A stretch of 64,000 nt of DNA from Chalara sp. BL73 (Eukaryota > Ascomycota > Leotiomycetes > Helotiales), in NCBI GenBank assembly GCA_918026815.1, contig CAKJVC010000010.1:2606501-2670500 (forward strand), given 5' to 3'. This document shows, piece by piece, positions 12,035-24,889 of the stretch. How positions within the stretch are numbered: position 1 is the stretch's first letter; each line of letters opens with the position of its first letter. The notes under the pieces are model-generated. The model ran no database searches. It was given only the letters and a program-made list of their open reading frames with translations, and was not told where the DNA came from. The position numbers were made by a program, and so were the translations under genes.

Positions 12035-13600
12035 GTGGCCGATAACAAAGTGTTCGAGAAGGATGCCCGTAACAGGGTGTCCTGGTTACGGCAATATTCT
12101 GAGCTGAGTAAACAGTGCTGGGGCGCTGTTGTATTTGGGGCATGCTCATTTGCTGCTGCTGTTGTTGGATGTTATTTGACTTTGATCGGGTCTATCATCG
12201 CTAATGCGGAATTTGTCTGGATGTTTGGTACGTTTAACAATACTTCGGAATCGCGGGTTCTGCCCGCGAGTCGGCAATTGGTAGGGACTATTTATCGATT
12301 TCTGGCTGCCATGTTAGGTGAGTTGGTTTTCGGAATTATGCTACAGCACCGTAATACTATCGCTTTTAATGAAGGCTTTCCCTACCATAATCCTGAATTT
12401 ACTAAAGAGACACGCGCTTTACAGATTGAACAGCTGACCATCGTTGAGACTGTTGTTGGGGTAGATTCAAGAATTGGAAAAATTGGACATTTGCTAAAAT
12501 TATCTGTCGGAATACCTACCACGTAGCAAAAGGAGTAGTTATTGACTACGCTCTTGCTGGTGTGGTTCTGGTATTCGTTCGTTTGATTCTAAGCTACGGC
12601 CTATTGCCAGGTAAATATAGGTGATAGGAGACCCACAATTCCTACGATCCGGTGGGTCGCGTGAAACTATGTTCATGCATTCCAACATGATCTTTGGTCT
12701 CACCGTTGGGTTTATGCAGGGCAGTACTAAAATTTATGTAGCTAGGCTCACACATCCGCGTATGCGAGGATTCATGCTTGCATTGTCTTTGGATATTTCT
12801 TGGCCGCCTGCGTCCTTACAGGCACTTGTAAAATTGAACGCAGTTAGTTCTGGGAGGCTGCAGTTGTATCGCCAATTGGCGCCGGAACTACTTGTGTGTG
12901 CTGTTGCCCCTCTTAGTTCCGGAGTCGCATTTATCTTGCCAGCAATGGTAAAATTGACCAGGCAAAACACTAATTTCTCATGATCCGTCCTTGCGAGTCC
13001 GGATACAGTATGGACGAGGACTTGCAAACTATTAGTGATACTATCGAGCATGAAGATTTAGCCCATCGGCAAGTGTGTCCTATTTAGAATGTTTTAAGGA
13101 ATCACCTTATACGCATTCCCCTTGCCTGTTTGCCTATGGTCATGCAGTAATTTGCGGGATTTTTCTTCTTTAGGAGCTATTTTCCCTAATTATTTCCTTT
13201 GTCTAGATTCAGCTACGCTTTCTTCATCACTGTCATCTCAACTTCTCTCACTTATGGTGGTTTTATGCTCCTTCGTTCTGACCGGGAGGTTGTCCCAGTT
13301 TTTAGGGAGTATCTTTGCTATGATACTCTGTCTCACTGTTATCACAATCCTTGGTTGGGTTGGATGTGAAACAAAGGACTATAGTAGCGCACTTGCCACT
13401 TGCCCTCTCAATCATCTAGTCTGTCTGCTACCTAACTTGGGCTGTCGCGATTCCATATCTCATAAAAAAGAGAGAAAGCTAACCTTGGTTCAAAGACTGG
13501 CGTTGTGTTCCTTGGACCCGGCTGCGTTCTTGCTATAACTACATTCTTCGTTGTTCCTGAGATGAAGGGCGATTCATTCTCCTAACTCGACCGTCTACTT
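12035..13600 (+). pseudogene. Decayed sugar-porter (MFS) gene
   Basis: Fragments in the order expected for a fungal hexose or maltose-type transporter are spread over three plus-strand frames. They are an N-terminus with a first membrane segment (12035-12230), a central hydrophobic stretch (12535-12615), the conserved motif TKIYVARLTHPRMRG (about 12730-12775, equivalent to the family's YVAEVTHPRLRG), a hydrophobic stretch (13190-13380), and the C-terminal signature FFVVPEMKGDSF (about 13548-13585, equivalent to FVPETKG.S.E). Stops and frame changes separate them (for example near 12523, 12980 and 13582). No spliced model restores one frame, so I call it a pseudogene. A segment of the same family (12505-12687) recurs at 49775-49959. 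Confidence 0.7.
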
Positions 13601-14413
13601 TAAATCCGCGTACCAGTACGTGAGATTTGGAGAATTCTATGTCGATGGATTTTCCGAGCATAGCATTAACAGCTGGTGCATTTCATTATGTACTTAAGTT
13701 AGCAGATTATACTTAACACAATCTGCACTTCCTAGGAGATAGTTGTGAAAGGCCAAGCCTATTGGCCATATTTGGCTTAGTAGTTCTTGGCATCAAGGCC
13801 CCTATTTTCATCAGTCTAGATAGTTGATTCTATTAGCTCTACAATCAATATCATATGCCCTATTCTACAACCTATTCTGTGATAAGATCACCTACAATCT
13901 ATCCGTTTGACACTAGGTCTATTGTAATGTGTATTTCATTCGCGTGGCATGGCGGGACTTTACTTGGTCATTTTCTATTCGAATCAGTTTATATCTACAA
14001 TCTGCGATTCTATGTCATCAACAGAGAAGATAACAAAGGAAAGGAGGAGGATAATACGACCAACTAGTAGTCATAGTGAGCCTAGAAGTTTTGGGTATTC
14101 TGTTCAGCGCACACAATTCCGGCAAGGCGGAAGAGATATAGCTGGCTTGCGTCAAATCTCGACAGATGAGATTCATCTATTGTGTCTCAATACGGGCATC
14201 TTTTGTGTTGTGTCTCCATGGCATTTATTTTGCAGGGGTTACTCTTTTTTCAACTTTTTTTTACATATATTTTTTCAGATCTAGGCCCTATTCATTCTCG
14301 TCACCCATTAATCAGTGATCATCAACCAAGATCATTTCATGGCTGTAGAGTCGTTTATCATGCAACGAGTTTCGTGCGTATGCGGCTGGGGCAACAGGTC
14401 ACTCCGGAGCCAT
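13601..14413. other. Intergenic, no gene recognised
   Basis: AT-rich sequence with pyrimidine runs between the transporter pseudogene and the 3' end of the EF1-beta gene. It probably contains the EF1-beta 3' UTR at its right end. Confidence 0.5.
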
Positions 14414-15569
14414 TTACAGCTTCTGCATAGCGGCGATATCGGAAGACTGGACGTAGTCCTCTATGTCCTGGATCTGGTCCTGCAGCTCGACAACGGAGAC
14501 TTTCTCGTCCTCGACGACCAGGTTGATCTGCAGCTTCTTGATACCGAAACCAACGGGCACGAGGTTGGAGGCGCCCCAAACTAGTCCGTCCTTCGCGATA
14601 GCACGAACAGAAGACTCAAGGCCAGCCATATCCGTCTCATCGTCTGATGCGGTTGTCAGCTTCTAGTCGGTTGGAAAGGAGAATCTAGAATGGAGATGCA
14701 GCCTACCCCAGGGTTTAATATCCATAATAACAACAGACTTGGCTGCGACTTTTGGCTTGGCTGCCTTCTTCTCCTTGTAGGCAGCCAGACGCTCCTCACG
14801 AATGTGAACGACTTCTGGGTCCTCCTCCTCATCGCTGCCGAACAGGTCAATTTCATCGTCATCACTGCCGCCCAGTGCCTTCGCCTGGTGTACTACGGCC
14901 TCGCCTTTCTCAGGGCCGTAGTCGGAGTACGCCTTGGAGGCGTCACCGGGAAGGGTGGTGAATTCTTCCTCAAAGGAGGCGATGTGTTTATACCATCGAG
15001 CGGCATGGGGGTACTCGGAAGCGTCAGGGGCAGGCTTGGTGGCCTTGAAGCAAGCAACGTCAGCCTGGGAGGGCGAGTATCTTGAAGGTTGTTAATTCTA
15101 AATCCCCTCGCACACATAGAATCTGAGAAGGAGAACTTAAACCAGAGCTTGGAAACTTTAACCAGAGATACCTTGACTGCGATTGTGTTTGTGCCTCATT
15201 TAACGGGTCTTGAGTCCGCTCAGTAACGCGGACCGATGTTCCTCGTCATGAAAGCGTAGAGGATTGCGCTGGCAAGGAGCTGATTGGCCAAGCCGCACTT
15301 GGGACGTTGCGCCATTTGCTCTCTGAAGCTTGATGCTTAGGCTAGAGATAGACGAGGCTTACGTTGCGATGTACGATCGGGTAGACACCCAGTTGTTAAG
15401 AACTGAACGCAGAGTGTGTTAGATGGTTAATCTTAAACTTTTGCAAGAATGCTGTCAACGAGGTTATGACTCATTCACAGCGGAGATGAAAAACTATGTT
15501 CAAGGCTTTCAAAGAGGAGAGAACATACCCGCTAGGCCAGGAGCGTTCAGAAGATCGGTGAAACCCATA
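14414..15569 (-). CDS. EFB1: Translation elongation factor 1-beta (eEF1B alpha subunit)
   Basis: This is the guanine-nucleotide exchange factor for eEF1A in cytosolic translation. Minus-strand exons read: a start exon (15569 down to about 15530, [13 protein letters not shown]), a short exon near 15410-15365 ([13 protein letters not shown]), a long exon (about 15080-14708) beginning [13 protein letters not shown] and containing the acidic [18 protein letters not shown], and a final exon (about 14652-14414). The last carries the catalytic C-terminal domain with [20 protein letters not shown] and the invariant ending SDIAAMQKL. Splice sites are canonical, and no disruption is seen. This is the clearest housekeeping gene of the window and anchors the locus as ordinary chromosomal DNA. 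Confidence 0.95.
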
Positions 15570-17006
15570 TTGGCGGATCTTGAAATGTGTTGTTGACGGT
15601 ATCCTACTTGCAAATAGAAGAGAGATAAAATAACTTGGTGAAGGATAAGAAGTTGAGATGACCGCAAGGGAGATTTAGATGGTGCGATATGTAGTTGGAT
15701 TGTATGAGTCACATCTAGAGCGGAATCAGGTGACTAAATTGCCTATGTAGAGCTGATGTTATAGCCTATTAGCTGTGGTACGTTTTATATAGTTGTCACA
15801 GAAATGACCAATCTAAATTTACTAGAAAGCTTAAAGGGATAGAATAATTTATCTGTAAAAGGAATATAATGTTAAAAAAAAAGAAGAAGAAATAAAGAAA
15901 CGCATGGGCATGGGCAATTGTATAGGTATTTTTGTAACATAACTTAGTGCTTGAAACACAAACTCCAATTTACAGCGACACTCCAATGGAGGGCTTTGTT
16001 TTAATTTTAAAGCCAAATTAAGTGCAAGACTGTTATAATAGCTGTCTTTGGGTTATTTAAAACAAAATATATGAAAGAAAGGAAGTCACGTGACATATCA
16101 CATGCTAGGGGGCGGCTCTGGCTGCATAGTCAACATCGTAAGTAAGCAAGGGACAGGGATGAACTACTAGGTGCTAGAAGATAGCTGCTTTCAGATTCAG
16201 CTTCCAGCAAGTGGAAAGAAGAAAGTGCGAGAGCTATTTAATAATAATTAAATAACCCTAAGATGCTTTGAAGCGAAGCCTGTGACACTCAGTGGGATCC
16301 AAGCTTTCCATTTATTTTGTTTGTGCCAATTTTCAAGACCGGACGTTCTTTTACGTGCATTACCCCGACATCTTGGCGCAAGAAATGTGCAAACCGACGA
16401 TACACGATCTTTGCGTAATATTTAAACCTAAAAATTCTATGTTGAGAACTCTAAGAGGGGTCGTGATGAAATGGTAACCTGGGATGCGATCCGATAGGAA
16501 TGGATAAAATGTCTGTGATTGCACCGAAAGCACGCAGAACATTCTCCGATGGTCTGCAGAATCTATGCATCGGACGTAACTCAAAATGATCCTTTTTCAA
16601 TAAAGTGGCTTGAGGAACTCACACCGCAACCTAGTTTACCCCAACAAACCATGTTATTTGAGGATACAACGCGACCCTGAAGTCTTAGCCATGGGATATG
16701 TCAACGCATATTTCACGTGCTTGTTATGTTCTTGTCATCTTGTAAGCTTCAGTAGACTGCAAAATTTTAGGATACATCAGTTCCCTGAGGTTTCCAGGGC
16801 GGGTTATTGGTGGACCCAAATACACCTTCCTTTTACAATGTTTGCACCCTTGTTTACGTAGTATATTTGATCTCTTGAGATGTCAAGAGACCTAGGTGAA
16901 GTTATACACCGGATAAAGTGCAAGTTCAGATGCAGGGAGCAGTGAGATTCTATTTAAGGCCGTTCCCTCTTCGTTACTTCTATCTGGTCTTGATACTCAG
17001 AAAAGC
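15570..17006. other. Intergenic; promoters of EF1-beta and the lectin gene
   Basis: This stretch separates two divergently transcribed genes. The left part should hold the EF1-beta promoter and the right part the lectin promoter. A short A-rich run occurs near 15873-15900. No coding motif is visible; ORFs such as 16610-16861 have no support. Confidence 0.5.
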
Positions 17007-17193
17007 GTGAGTTCTAATGCTCTATTCTGCTTCCATTTGAATTGGAAGACACATTCTCGACTTGAATACACTCCTCATCTATCGAGACCCCTTGGGGTTA
17101 ACTCGGTTCACACACGTGCAAGTTGCAACCTATTTCATTTTGTAGAATTCGCTTCTAATGTCGTTTTACTTCGCACTAACATCTGTGACGCAG
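17007..17193 (+). other. Probable 5'-UTR intron of the lectin gene
   Basis: GTGAGT at 17007 and GACGCAG ending at 17193 are good splice signals immediately upstream of the lectin ATG (17199). The frame through this stretch is open but has no lectin-like sequence, which supports intron rather than exon status. Confidence 0.5.
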
Positions 17194-17198
17194 TAACC

Positions 17199-18173
17199 AT
17201 GGGATCTCTCCTTAAAGGGGCTGCAATTGCAGCAGTGACATTAGGTGTCAACCGGATGGATGTATATCAACTTACTAGCTCAAACGCCCTTACGTATAGA
17301 TCATACAGTGGATCAACCTGGTCACCGAGTTGGACCTCACTCGGTGGAACATTCAGTTACGTCCCATCCGTGACCTCCTACGGATCAAGCCGCATTGATG
17401 TCATCGGGACTGGAACAGACACCGGAGCATGGCATAGATACTGGAATGGAAACTCCTGGTCCGGTTGGAATAGCTACGGAGGAACCTTTGCAAGCCCCAT
17501 TTCTCTAGTCTCTTGGGGTTCCAATTACCTGAACTATTTCGGAGTAGGGACTGATGGTGCAGCATGGCACAGGTCGTGGAATGGGAATAGCTGGAACAGT
17601 TACCAGAGTCTTGGTGGGACATTCTCCACTGGTTTATCTGTGGTAACTAGAGTCATAACTACGACTACGGTCCGAATCGACTTCTTCGGCGTCGGGTATG
17701 ACTCAGCATGTTGGCACAAAACGTGGGGAGGCTCATCTTGGGGTGTCTGGGATCCTCGTGGAGGAAGCTTTATTGGCGAAGTGGTTAGCATCACCATTTC
17801 GATCAATATTTTCATCTTCGGAATTCGGGAGGATCGCGCGATGTGGTACAGCAGATGGGATGGCTCGACTTGGTCAAGTTGGCAAAGCCTTGGAGGTTCG
17901 TTCTCGAGTAAACCGACAGTAGTATCCTGGGGATCAGACCGATTCGATTGTTATGGGACTGGAACCGATAATGCGATGTGGCACCGATCATGGACCTCAT
18001 CAGGCGGTTGGCAGTCCAGTTGGGAGTCGTTAGGTGGTGACTTTGCTAGTGCACCAACTGTGGTTTCTTGGGGACCAGATAGGATGGATTGCTTCTGTAA
18101 GGGGAATAACGGTCAGGTTTACCATAGGTACTGGGGAGGTTCTTGGAGCAGTGGGTGGGCAACAATCTCGTAG
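17199..18173 (+). CDS. PLL-like beta-propeller lectin
   Basis: A 324-codon open frame without introns. From about residue 15 it consists of about seven repeats of roughly 45-50 residues, each with the pattern W..W.SLGG.F.S.P.VVSWG..R.D.F..GTD.A..H..W.G. This is the blade signature of the PLL-type seven-bladed propeller, best known from Photorhabdus and Xenorhabdus fucose-binding lectins and also found in fungi. The repeats are Trp-, Gly- and Ser-rich, as expected for sugar sites between blades. No clear signal peptide is seen, so the protein may stay cytosolic, as many fungal defence lectins do. Blades 4 and 5 are the most divergent (VTRVITTTT and TISINIFIFG). The sugar specificity is inferred from the family only. 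Confidence 0.8.
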   Translation: MGSLLKGAAIAAVTLGVNRMDVYQLTSSNALTYRSYSGSTWSPSWTSLGGTFSYVPSVTSYGSSRIDVIGTGTDTGAWHRYWNGNSWSGWNSYGGTFASPISLVSWGSNYLNYFGVGTDGAAWHRSWNGNSWNSYQSLGGTFSTGLSVVTRVITTTTVRIDFFGVGYDSACWHKTWGGSSWGVWDPRGGSFIGEVVSITISINIFIFGIREDRAMWYSRWDGSTWSSWQSLGGSFSSKPTVVSWGSDRFDCYGTGTDNAMWHRSWTSSGGWQSSWESLGGDFASAPTVVSWGPDRMDCFCKGNNGQVYHRYWGGSWSSGWATIS

Positions 18174-19497
18174 TGCATCAAATGAGTTTTTGTGGAGGTG
18201 TGTCAACCGGAAGATAGTTGACGTGGCCTGATTTTTTCATTATTTTTTTTCTATCTCATCCATCATTTATTTTACTTTCTGTTGGCTGGAAAATCAATCT
18301 AGCAAGGCTCTTAGGAAGTCTTCCTTAACCTATTGCTCGTATAAGGAAGTATGTGCGATTTGTGTATTGGGTTTTTACCTTTTTTTTTTATAGCTAAAGT
18401 AAGAACAAATCCGTTTTTGATGGACTTGATATCAGGAAATTGAGCAAAGGTCCGTGAATTGAGTACTTGGTTGGGAAAACATCCAAAAAAAAAACCTAGT
18501 CGCATAACTAATGATATGTGCTCTTTCCTAAATAAAGTTGTACATCATGTAGTGTCTTCCTAGCTATTATAGAAATGTTTGGAATATTTCAAGGAGGAAG
18601 TGATATGGGTGTTAACACCTAGAATCATGGAGTCCCCTAGTGCCTCTGAGATTGAACCCTGGGCTGCTAAGTTCAAGAGAACTAGCGCTGTTAGCGGCCG
18701 TCAGTTCCTTGTGGTTACTGTATGAAAGGACCTGACAAGCGTCCTCCATACAACAAGAGAGTACTGTTTTTGTTTTCCCTTCACTGATTAAATACGTTAT
18801 AGCCACTTTGCGACAAGTAAATACATTAGATTAATAAAATAAAGCTAGGGGGGGGAACAAAAGTCAATTTAAGACAATAAATAGTCATTGCTTAGCAAAA
18901 ATAGTGTGAGATTATTTACCCCATGGGTTTAAGAACATGTATCTTCCTTTATCAACCCTATTGCTCTTTTTTGGCAGGGACCTTTAAAAGAGTTGATTTT
19001 GTAGGGGGGCATTTAATTTCTTAAATCTTGACCCTTACTTTATTTCCTAAAGTCACTTATACATCCTTTTTCTTTTCATTCGCCTAGGAGATGGGGCTGG
19101 AATACAATGTTAAACAAGAACCTTTAATGCTAAAGAAAATACTAGCCATATCTCCAGCTCCAGGTCTTGGCATTCAATGAGCTACAAATATTTTATAATA
19201 CTATATTGTAAAGTTATATAAAAGCTGCTATCTTTACACGCAAAACTTAATTTAACAGGATTATAATCTTTTTTTAAGAAAAAATAACACTAGAAGTTAA
19301 AGCATGTGATAGGCTAACAGTAACTTGCTCAATTGACTCTGGTAAATTGTGTACAGATCTGGTGGGCGGGGGTCAAGTACCCTGATCTACCCTGTGGTAC
19401 TGAAACCGTCACTCTTACAAATATCGTAAGTTCCTCGGTGGATGGTGACGAATTTCGGTATGCCCACCAGTAAACTCCACAGCACTGGACCGGTACA
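18174..19497. other. Gene-free AT-rich stretch
   Basis: Contains several T runs (for example near 18240 and 18380) and no recognisable coding sequence. The first part is the lectin 3' region. Confidence 0.5.
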
Positions 19498-19887
19498 TTA
19501 TATCACAAATTGCTGATTGCCGTGCTTCATATAGAAGCCCTTGACTGCTTGTGGTGCAGCTTGGACTGCCGCCTCAACATAGAGGCCGAATTTGGTGTCA
19601 TATCCATCATTGATAATGTCTTCGCAAGCCTGTAATGCAGCGCCAAGCCTATTCCGCAAATATCTGTAGAACGTACAAAAGGCCATATAGATGGGAATAT
19701 TACCTTTAGCATTGTCAATCCCATCAAGGCTTTTATAGCTGCCTGTGCAATCCGGAAAAGCCATAGCGCCGTCATTCCAAACCAGGCCGTGCTCTGGCTC
19801 GAAGTCATAATCAGAGGTGTATTGTTGTAGATACTCTGGGGCGAACCTACAGGGTCCCCACCCTGTGTTAGTAGGTACCCACGCCAA
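19498..19887 (-). pseudogene. Possible relic of a GH18 chitinase C-terminal region
   Basis: A 129-codon minus-strand frame. Its C-terminal part (CEDIINDGYDTKFGLYVEAA, then VKGFYMKHGNQQF) resembles the conserved 'GYD.KF..Y' region found near the C-terminus of some large secreted fungal GH18 chitinases of the killer-toxin-subunit-like type. No GH18 catalytic DxxDxDxE, LysM or signal peptide is nearby, and the frame stops early. It is most likely a detached fragment. The family assignment is from memory of the motif and is weak. Confidence 0.35.
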
Positions 19888-20140
19888 TAGGTTGGGTCCT
19901 TTTCAGATTTAGACCCAGCAAGTTGGGTTATAGACTTTCAGATCCAACCCATCGGGTCTTCATTAAGTTGGGCCCTAAATATATTACAAACCCAGCCCTA
20001 CTATTGGGCCTTAATAGATTGCGTCCAAAGGCCACACCCACCCAAACTGGCCCCAGTCTGCCGCCTGGCCGTGGATCCACCGCCCAGTCAGAAATTCCTC
20101 CGAAATTGCGTAGCTGCAAGTGTTTTGTATATATTGCATT
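19850..20140. repeat. GGGTTGGG/CCCAACCC-rich block, possible transposon end
   Basis: Short direct and inverted copies of GTTGGGTC, ACCCAGC and CCAACCC cluster here. The composition resembles the G/C-rich subterminal blocks of the hAT element at 40.4 and 46.6 kb, but no terminal inverted repeat or target duplication was identified. It may be a solo end or miniature element. Confidence 0.3.
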
Positions 20141-21445
20141 GTGTGTGTCTGACATGTAAGCAACCCATTGTGCTCCGTTATCAATAATTAGCTATCACCT
20201 TCTAACCTAGTCCGAAGGAGGGAAGTCATTTACTTACTGAATACACCAAATAATCCGGCTGTGTTTCACCACTTTACGTTTCCATGGCACACCCCGCATC
20301 AGTGATTCCTTGAATCTTGGCGTTTGCAAGGCTGCTCGGGATACCTATAAGTACACTCCGCCAGCCCCTACACCGGACAGTGGTTCTACATTATAGCACA
20401 TAGGACCCCTGCAAGTTGAGCTAGTCGTCTTGAACGAGTGCTCATAGCTAAGAATTATTGACAGCATGTTGGCGGGTAGCAATGCAAGCAAGAAAAGCAA
20501 AGATATGAAGTAGGGGTACATTATAGAGTAGTTTGGAGATGCTCAGAATCCGGTTCTATCTCTCAGATCCCATCTCAAGCATCAAAAGCAGACAGCAGGC
20601 GGCCATTGCAGTGTTGTCGCCCTGCAGTCAGGAAGGTCGGAAGAAATTAGCGTCACGACCATCCTTGTAGGAACGTCTGGGGCTTTGAGTTCCCCATCAA
20701 TTTTTATTCCCCATCAGGCAAAATTCGCCGGGAACGGGCGACATGTGTACAAGAGGGGTTTTGCGTTGCTCATAGAACATGCAAGAAATTATTGTTACGG
20801 CGCTTGAAGAACACATGCCTGTCGCATTCCCTCTGAAGCTTTTATAAAGTTCGGAGATGCGGAAGTCATACTTGAGTTAACGTGGAAGCTGACCCGGGAA
20901 GGCTAAAATTAGGTGTAAAGATACCTTCGAACTCGGCACCAAGAAACGACTAGGTGTGTGAATTTCGAGTGGGCCAGAACCACTGAAGCATCGCCAGTCT
21001 GAAATTACGTCCGTGGAGTTGCATGGTGGTAAGATTAGAAGCACAGCGATCGTTTTTAATCACTCCTAAGTTAATCTATTTTCTCGGTCCTCCCTCCCAA
21101 GACCACAAGCTTATGTTCAGTCTCACCAAGTTGAAAATATTTAATCTCTATTATATTATATCGCTGTTCAACGCAGGGACAACACCCGTTCATAAACACA
21201 TTCTCGCGGAATTGCCCGCGGTGAATTTGGCTAACTGGGTTAGGTTCCATGTCGGAAAAGTCTTGTACGTTAGCGGGAACTCTCCGCCGTTATCCCAGCC
21301 CACTTTCGATACAGGCGAAAGTGGGGTGAATGACACGACATGGACAGATGAATTCAGAGTCGAATGTCCATGTCCAAAGCTTTCTCGAATTGTGACAGGT
21401 CTTTCGTTGTCAATTATCATTCATGTTGAGTTTTGCACAACAGTG
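20141..21445. other. Intergenic, upstream of the carboxylesterase
   Basis: No gene recognised. The frame open from 21023 upstream of the esterase ATG at 21446 has no motif and is read as 5' leader. Confidence 0.45.
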
Positions 21446-23440
21446 ATGATCTCGCTTCGCCAACAGGTCCTGCTGATAGCCTTTCCAGTCCTGCTGATCG
21501 CTATTTTCTGGTCTTCATTATTTCAAGACCCTACTTTCCGGTCACATATATTTTCACCGGACGTTTTCTCATTTCCTAGTCCGCGAGTGTCTATCCGGCA
21601 GGGCCATGTCGTTGGAACACTCCTTACGAAGGGCTTTCCTAAGCCGGTAGAAGCGTTTATGGGATTGCCATACTGTCAGCCATCAACAGGGGACAGGAGG
21701 TTTCGAGCTGCTGTAGCATTGCCTGCTTCAAATAAAACATTCAAGGCCTTAAGATATGGTTCAATGTAGGTGGTGGACTTTGATACTCGGGAATAGTGCT
21801 AAAAATGCTAGATGCCCTGGAAAACAGCTGCTTTCTGGGAAGACCTACCCTAGCAGCGAGGACTGCATGACAGTGAATATCTTCCGCCAGAAACCAAAAG
21901 ATGAGAAAAACGTGCCTGTGGCTGTGTACATCCATGGGGGCGCGTTCAATCGCGGTAGCTGTAAGTTTTCGGTTTTCTTTATCTCTTATCCATTAGAACG
22001 CGAGATCCTGGACATGTAGCAATCTAGCTGATCGTTGCTTTTTCTTCCTCTTTTTTTATAGCAATGATGCATAATACCGCATCAATGGTGGCATTCTCAG
22101 AGAGCCCGTTTATTGGCGTGAGTTTCAACTATAGGTGTGCATGGATCTCAGTCTTTCTGATTGTAACTTATTTTTGTGCAGAATTGGGGCTCTTGGCTTC
22201 CTCCCTTCAAACCTCACTTTTGAAGAAGGCATCGTAAACCTGGGTCTCCACGACCAAGTGTTCCTGCTTCAATGGGTGCACGACAACATCGAAGAATTTG
22301 GTGGCGACAAGAATGATGTGACCATTTTTGGCCTCTCAGCTGGTGCTCACTCGGTCAGTATCATCCTCAACTCCAAATTTGGAATCGCACTCACAGCGTT
22401 AGATTGGCCACCATATCATGAACTATAAGGAAGGAGTGGCGCCGCTTTTCCACAAGGCTATTCTGGAGTCCGGATCCGCTACATCCCGTGCCCAGCATCC
22501 CTACAATGCGCCTGTTCACGAGGAGCAATTTGTGCTCTTTGTTGAGAAGGCGGGATGTGCTTCTGTGCCCCGCAGTAGCATAATTTCTTGCCTTCGCTCC
22601 CAGCCGGAAGCAATCATCAATGAAGCATCAACTCACGTGTTCGACAAATACAACCCCAGCCTGCGATGGGCATTCCAACCCGTAATTGACCACGAGATAA
22701 TCCAGCGTAGACCGATTGATTCGTGGGCGACTAAGAAGTGGCACAGAGTTCCAATTATGACTGGCCACACAACGAATGAAGGTACATACTATGTTCCCAG
22801 TGCACTTGCAACGCCAGAGGAGTTCACCGATTTCTGGCACGTCCTCCTACCTCACTATTCAAGAGGAGACTTAGCGAAGATAAATTCTTTGTATCCCGAC
22901 CCATCATCTGTCGAAGATAGCAAGTACAAGGAGACACGTGATATGGCGAGTATCGGCGTTGGTCCACAGTACAAGCGCGTCGAAGCAGCATACGCCCACT
23001 ACGCATACACCTGTCCTGTGCGACAAACAGCCGACTTCGCATCGGTTGGTCAACAACATCCTGTCTTTGTCTACCATTGGGCTGTGAACAAGACGGTCAA
23101 GGGTGGCGCGAATCATGGCGACAATATGTACTACGAGTCATATCCAGAGGATGTGACGAGGATCAGTAAGGCTACAAAGGAGATTAGCGGCGTCTACCAC
23201 GCGTATGTTACTAGTTTTATCACGAGTGGCGATCCGAACACGATTCAGGGGAGATATAAGTACCGGCCAAAATGGGAGAATTATGTCAGAGGAAGCGAAA
23301 AGGTTATGATTTTGGGGAATGGAAATGATGAGAGGGCTGGAGGGACGAGTTTGGGTACTGCGGCAGAAATGGTGGATAGCCTCTGGATCAAACAGGAATG
23401 TGACTTTTGGTGGAAGAAGAGTTATGAAACGGAAGAATGA
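21446..23440 (+). CDS. Type-B carboxylesterase
   Basis: Five exons (21446-21765, 21812-21960, 22062-22134, 22182-22353, 22403-23440) join in one frame of 583 residues. An N-terminal hydrophobic segment (VLLIAFPVLLIAIFWSSLF) is a signal anchor or signal peptide. The alpha/beta-hydrolase features of the COesterase family are present: an oxyanion-hole YIHGGAF, the nucleophile motif GLSAG (usually GESAG), the acid Glu in TTNEGTYY and the catalytic His in ANHGDNMYY. The SEDC cysteine motif of the first disulfide is also present. It probably hydrolyses carboxylic esters outside the cell or in the secretory pathway. A Zn2Cys6 regulator and a permease follow, which suggests a shared substrate. No defect was seen. 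Gly-Leu-Ser instead of Gly-Glu-Ser at the nucleophile elbow is slightly unusual. Confidence 0.9.
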
Positions 23441-24889
23441 ATTACGCAGCTTACAAGGCAATAACTTCTTACGGACGGATAAGAACAGAAGATAAACGCA
23501 AAAAGGCATCCAGGTTCATATCGCAACATATACAGTAACCTCAGCCGTGAAGTACAAGATTAGGAATCCAGTTTCGGGATGACGGGCGGACGAACCGTAT
23601 CGGGAATGAGTCGCCCATAATCATGCCAGAAACCGCAACTTCAGACGTTGACTAGCAACGCACATTATTAGCGGGCTAAGTACTTATTCAACTTATTCCT
23701 ACTGTATAGCTGCAATCCTGGCTCGTGACTCTGAATTAAACTCGCAATTACGTTCTAGAATTTGTGAAATACGAAGCTTGCGTTATAGCCATTCACAGAT
23801 TCATAGAATTCACCCGGAAGTCAAACTTGCAACAACTAAAAGCACTTGTCGCCTCAAAGTGATACGAGACGACAACACAACACGCCGACGCCCTGAAGCT
23901 CCCTGAAAACTGTCTGCACAGCAGCGAGCCATATATGCAACATCTCTTTGTCTGCGGATCTGCATTAAAAATCGAGAATTGGTGCGAGAGATTGATAGTT
24001 CAGTCAAATTCCGCGCAATACAATGGATTTTACGAGAGTTGGACTGTAAGGAATAGCGACAGCATCAACGACCAGAGCCTAAACCGTAAGACACTGATGC
24101 TCGGCTCAGATGGGACCAGACATAGGAGTGTACAGTTGAACGAGGAGCTGAAATACAACCGGCGTGGACCTTTCTACGGTCATTAGAGCAGCTTTTACAA
24201 GGGGATGGTAAGGAAAGAAGATGCGGGAGAGGAATATAGGTGTTTTGGGCAGCGTTTAGTCAAAACTTGAGAATAGTACTTGTGCCACTTAACGGAGATC
24301 CCTTGTCTATACGGAGAGCTATATCACGCATATCTTCCATATATTCTGCAGCCAGGAGACATTTATGCAAGACGGAGCTTCTGTTCATACGGCTCATTTG
24401 TGAAAGCTGTTCTTCAAGAGCTAGAAAATCACAGTTATGGTTTGGCCTCCTTGCTCTCGGGATAAAAGTCCCATTGAGGATCTTTAAACTTTAGCTAGAG
24501 CAGAGATATAAAAATTACCCCCTGAACTAGCGCATACAAACGATACGGTAGAGACTCCAGGAGCTTTAATTGCAGCAGCGAAGGAAGTATGGCATGCAAT
24601 TGATCAATCTGTATTATATAATCTTTCTGTTACAGTGCTTCATCGAGTTCAGGCTGTGATAGAAGGATATCTGTAGTTCTTCAAAAGCAGCACAAAAACG
24701 AAGGCCAAATTGATAGATCATTATGCAAGGTTGGGGAGTTGTCAAGGGGGTATTCAAACTGTTTTGCCATCCCACTCTACGTATCATATGCCAGGATCCC
24801 AAAACGGTTATTGAGTTAGCTAATCTCTTATCTACCCCATAAGGAGACAAGCGATCGTTATCGAAATGTTTCCCGCGGAAAACTAGCAG
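23441..24889. other. Intergenic, no gene recognised
   Basis: Short frames (23935-24186, 24240-24494) have no motifs. The right end should contain the promoter of the regulator gene. Confidence 0.45.

Noticed and set aside
14415..15117. Long plus-strand ORFs over this interval
   Set aside because: They are antisense shadows of the EF1-beta exons.
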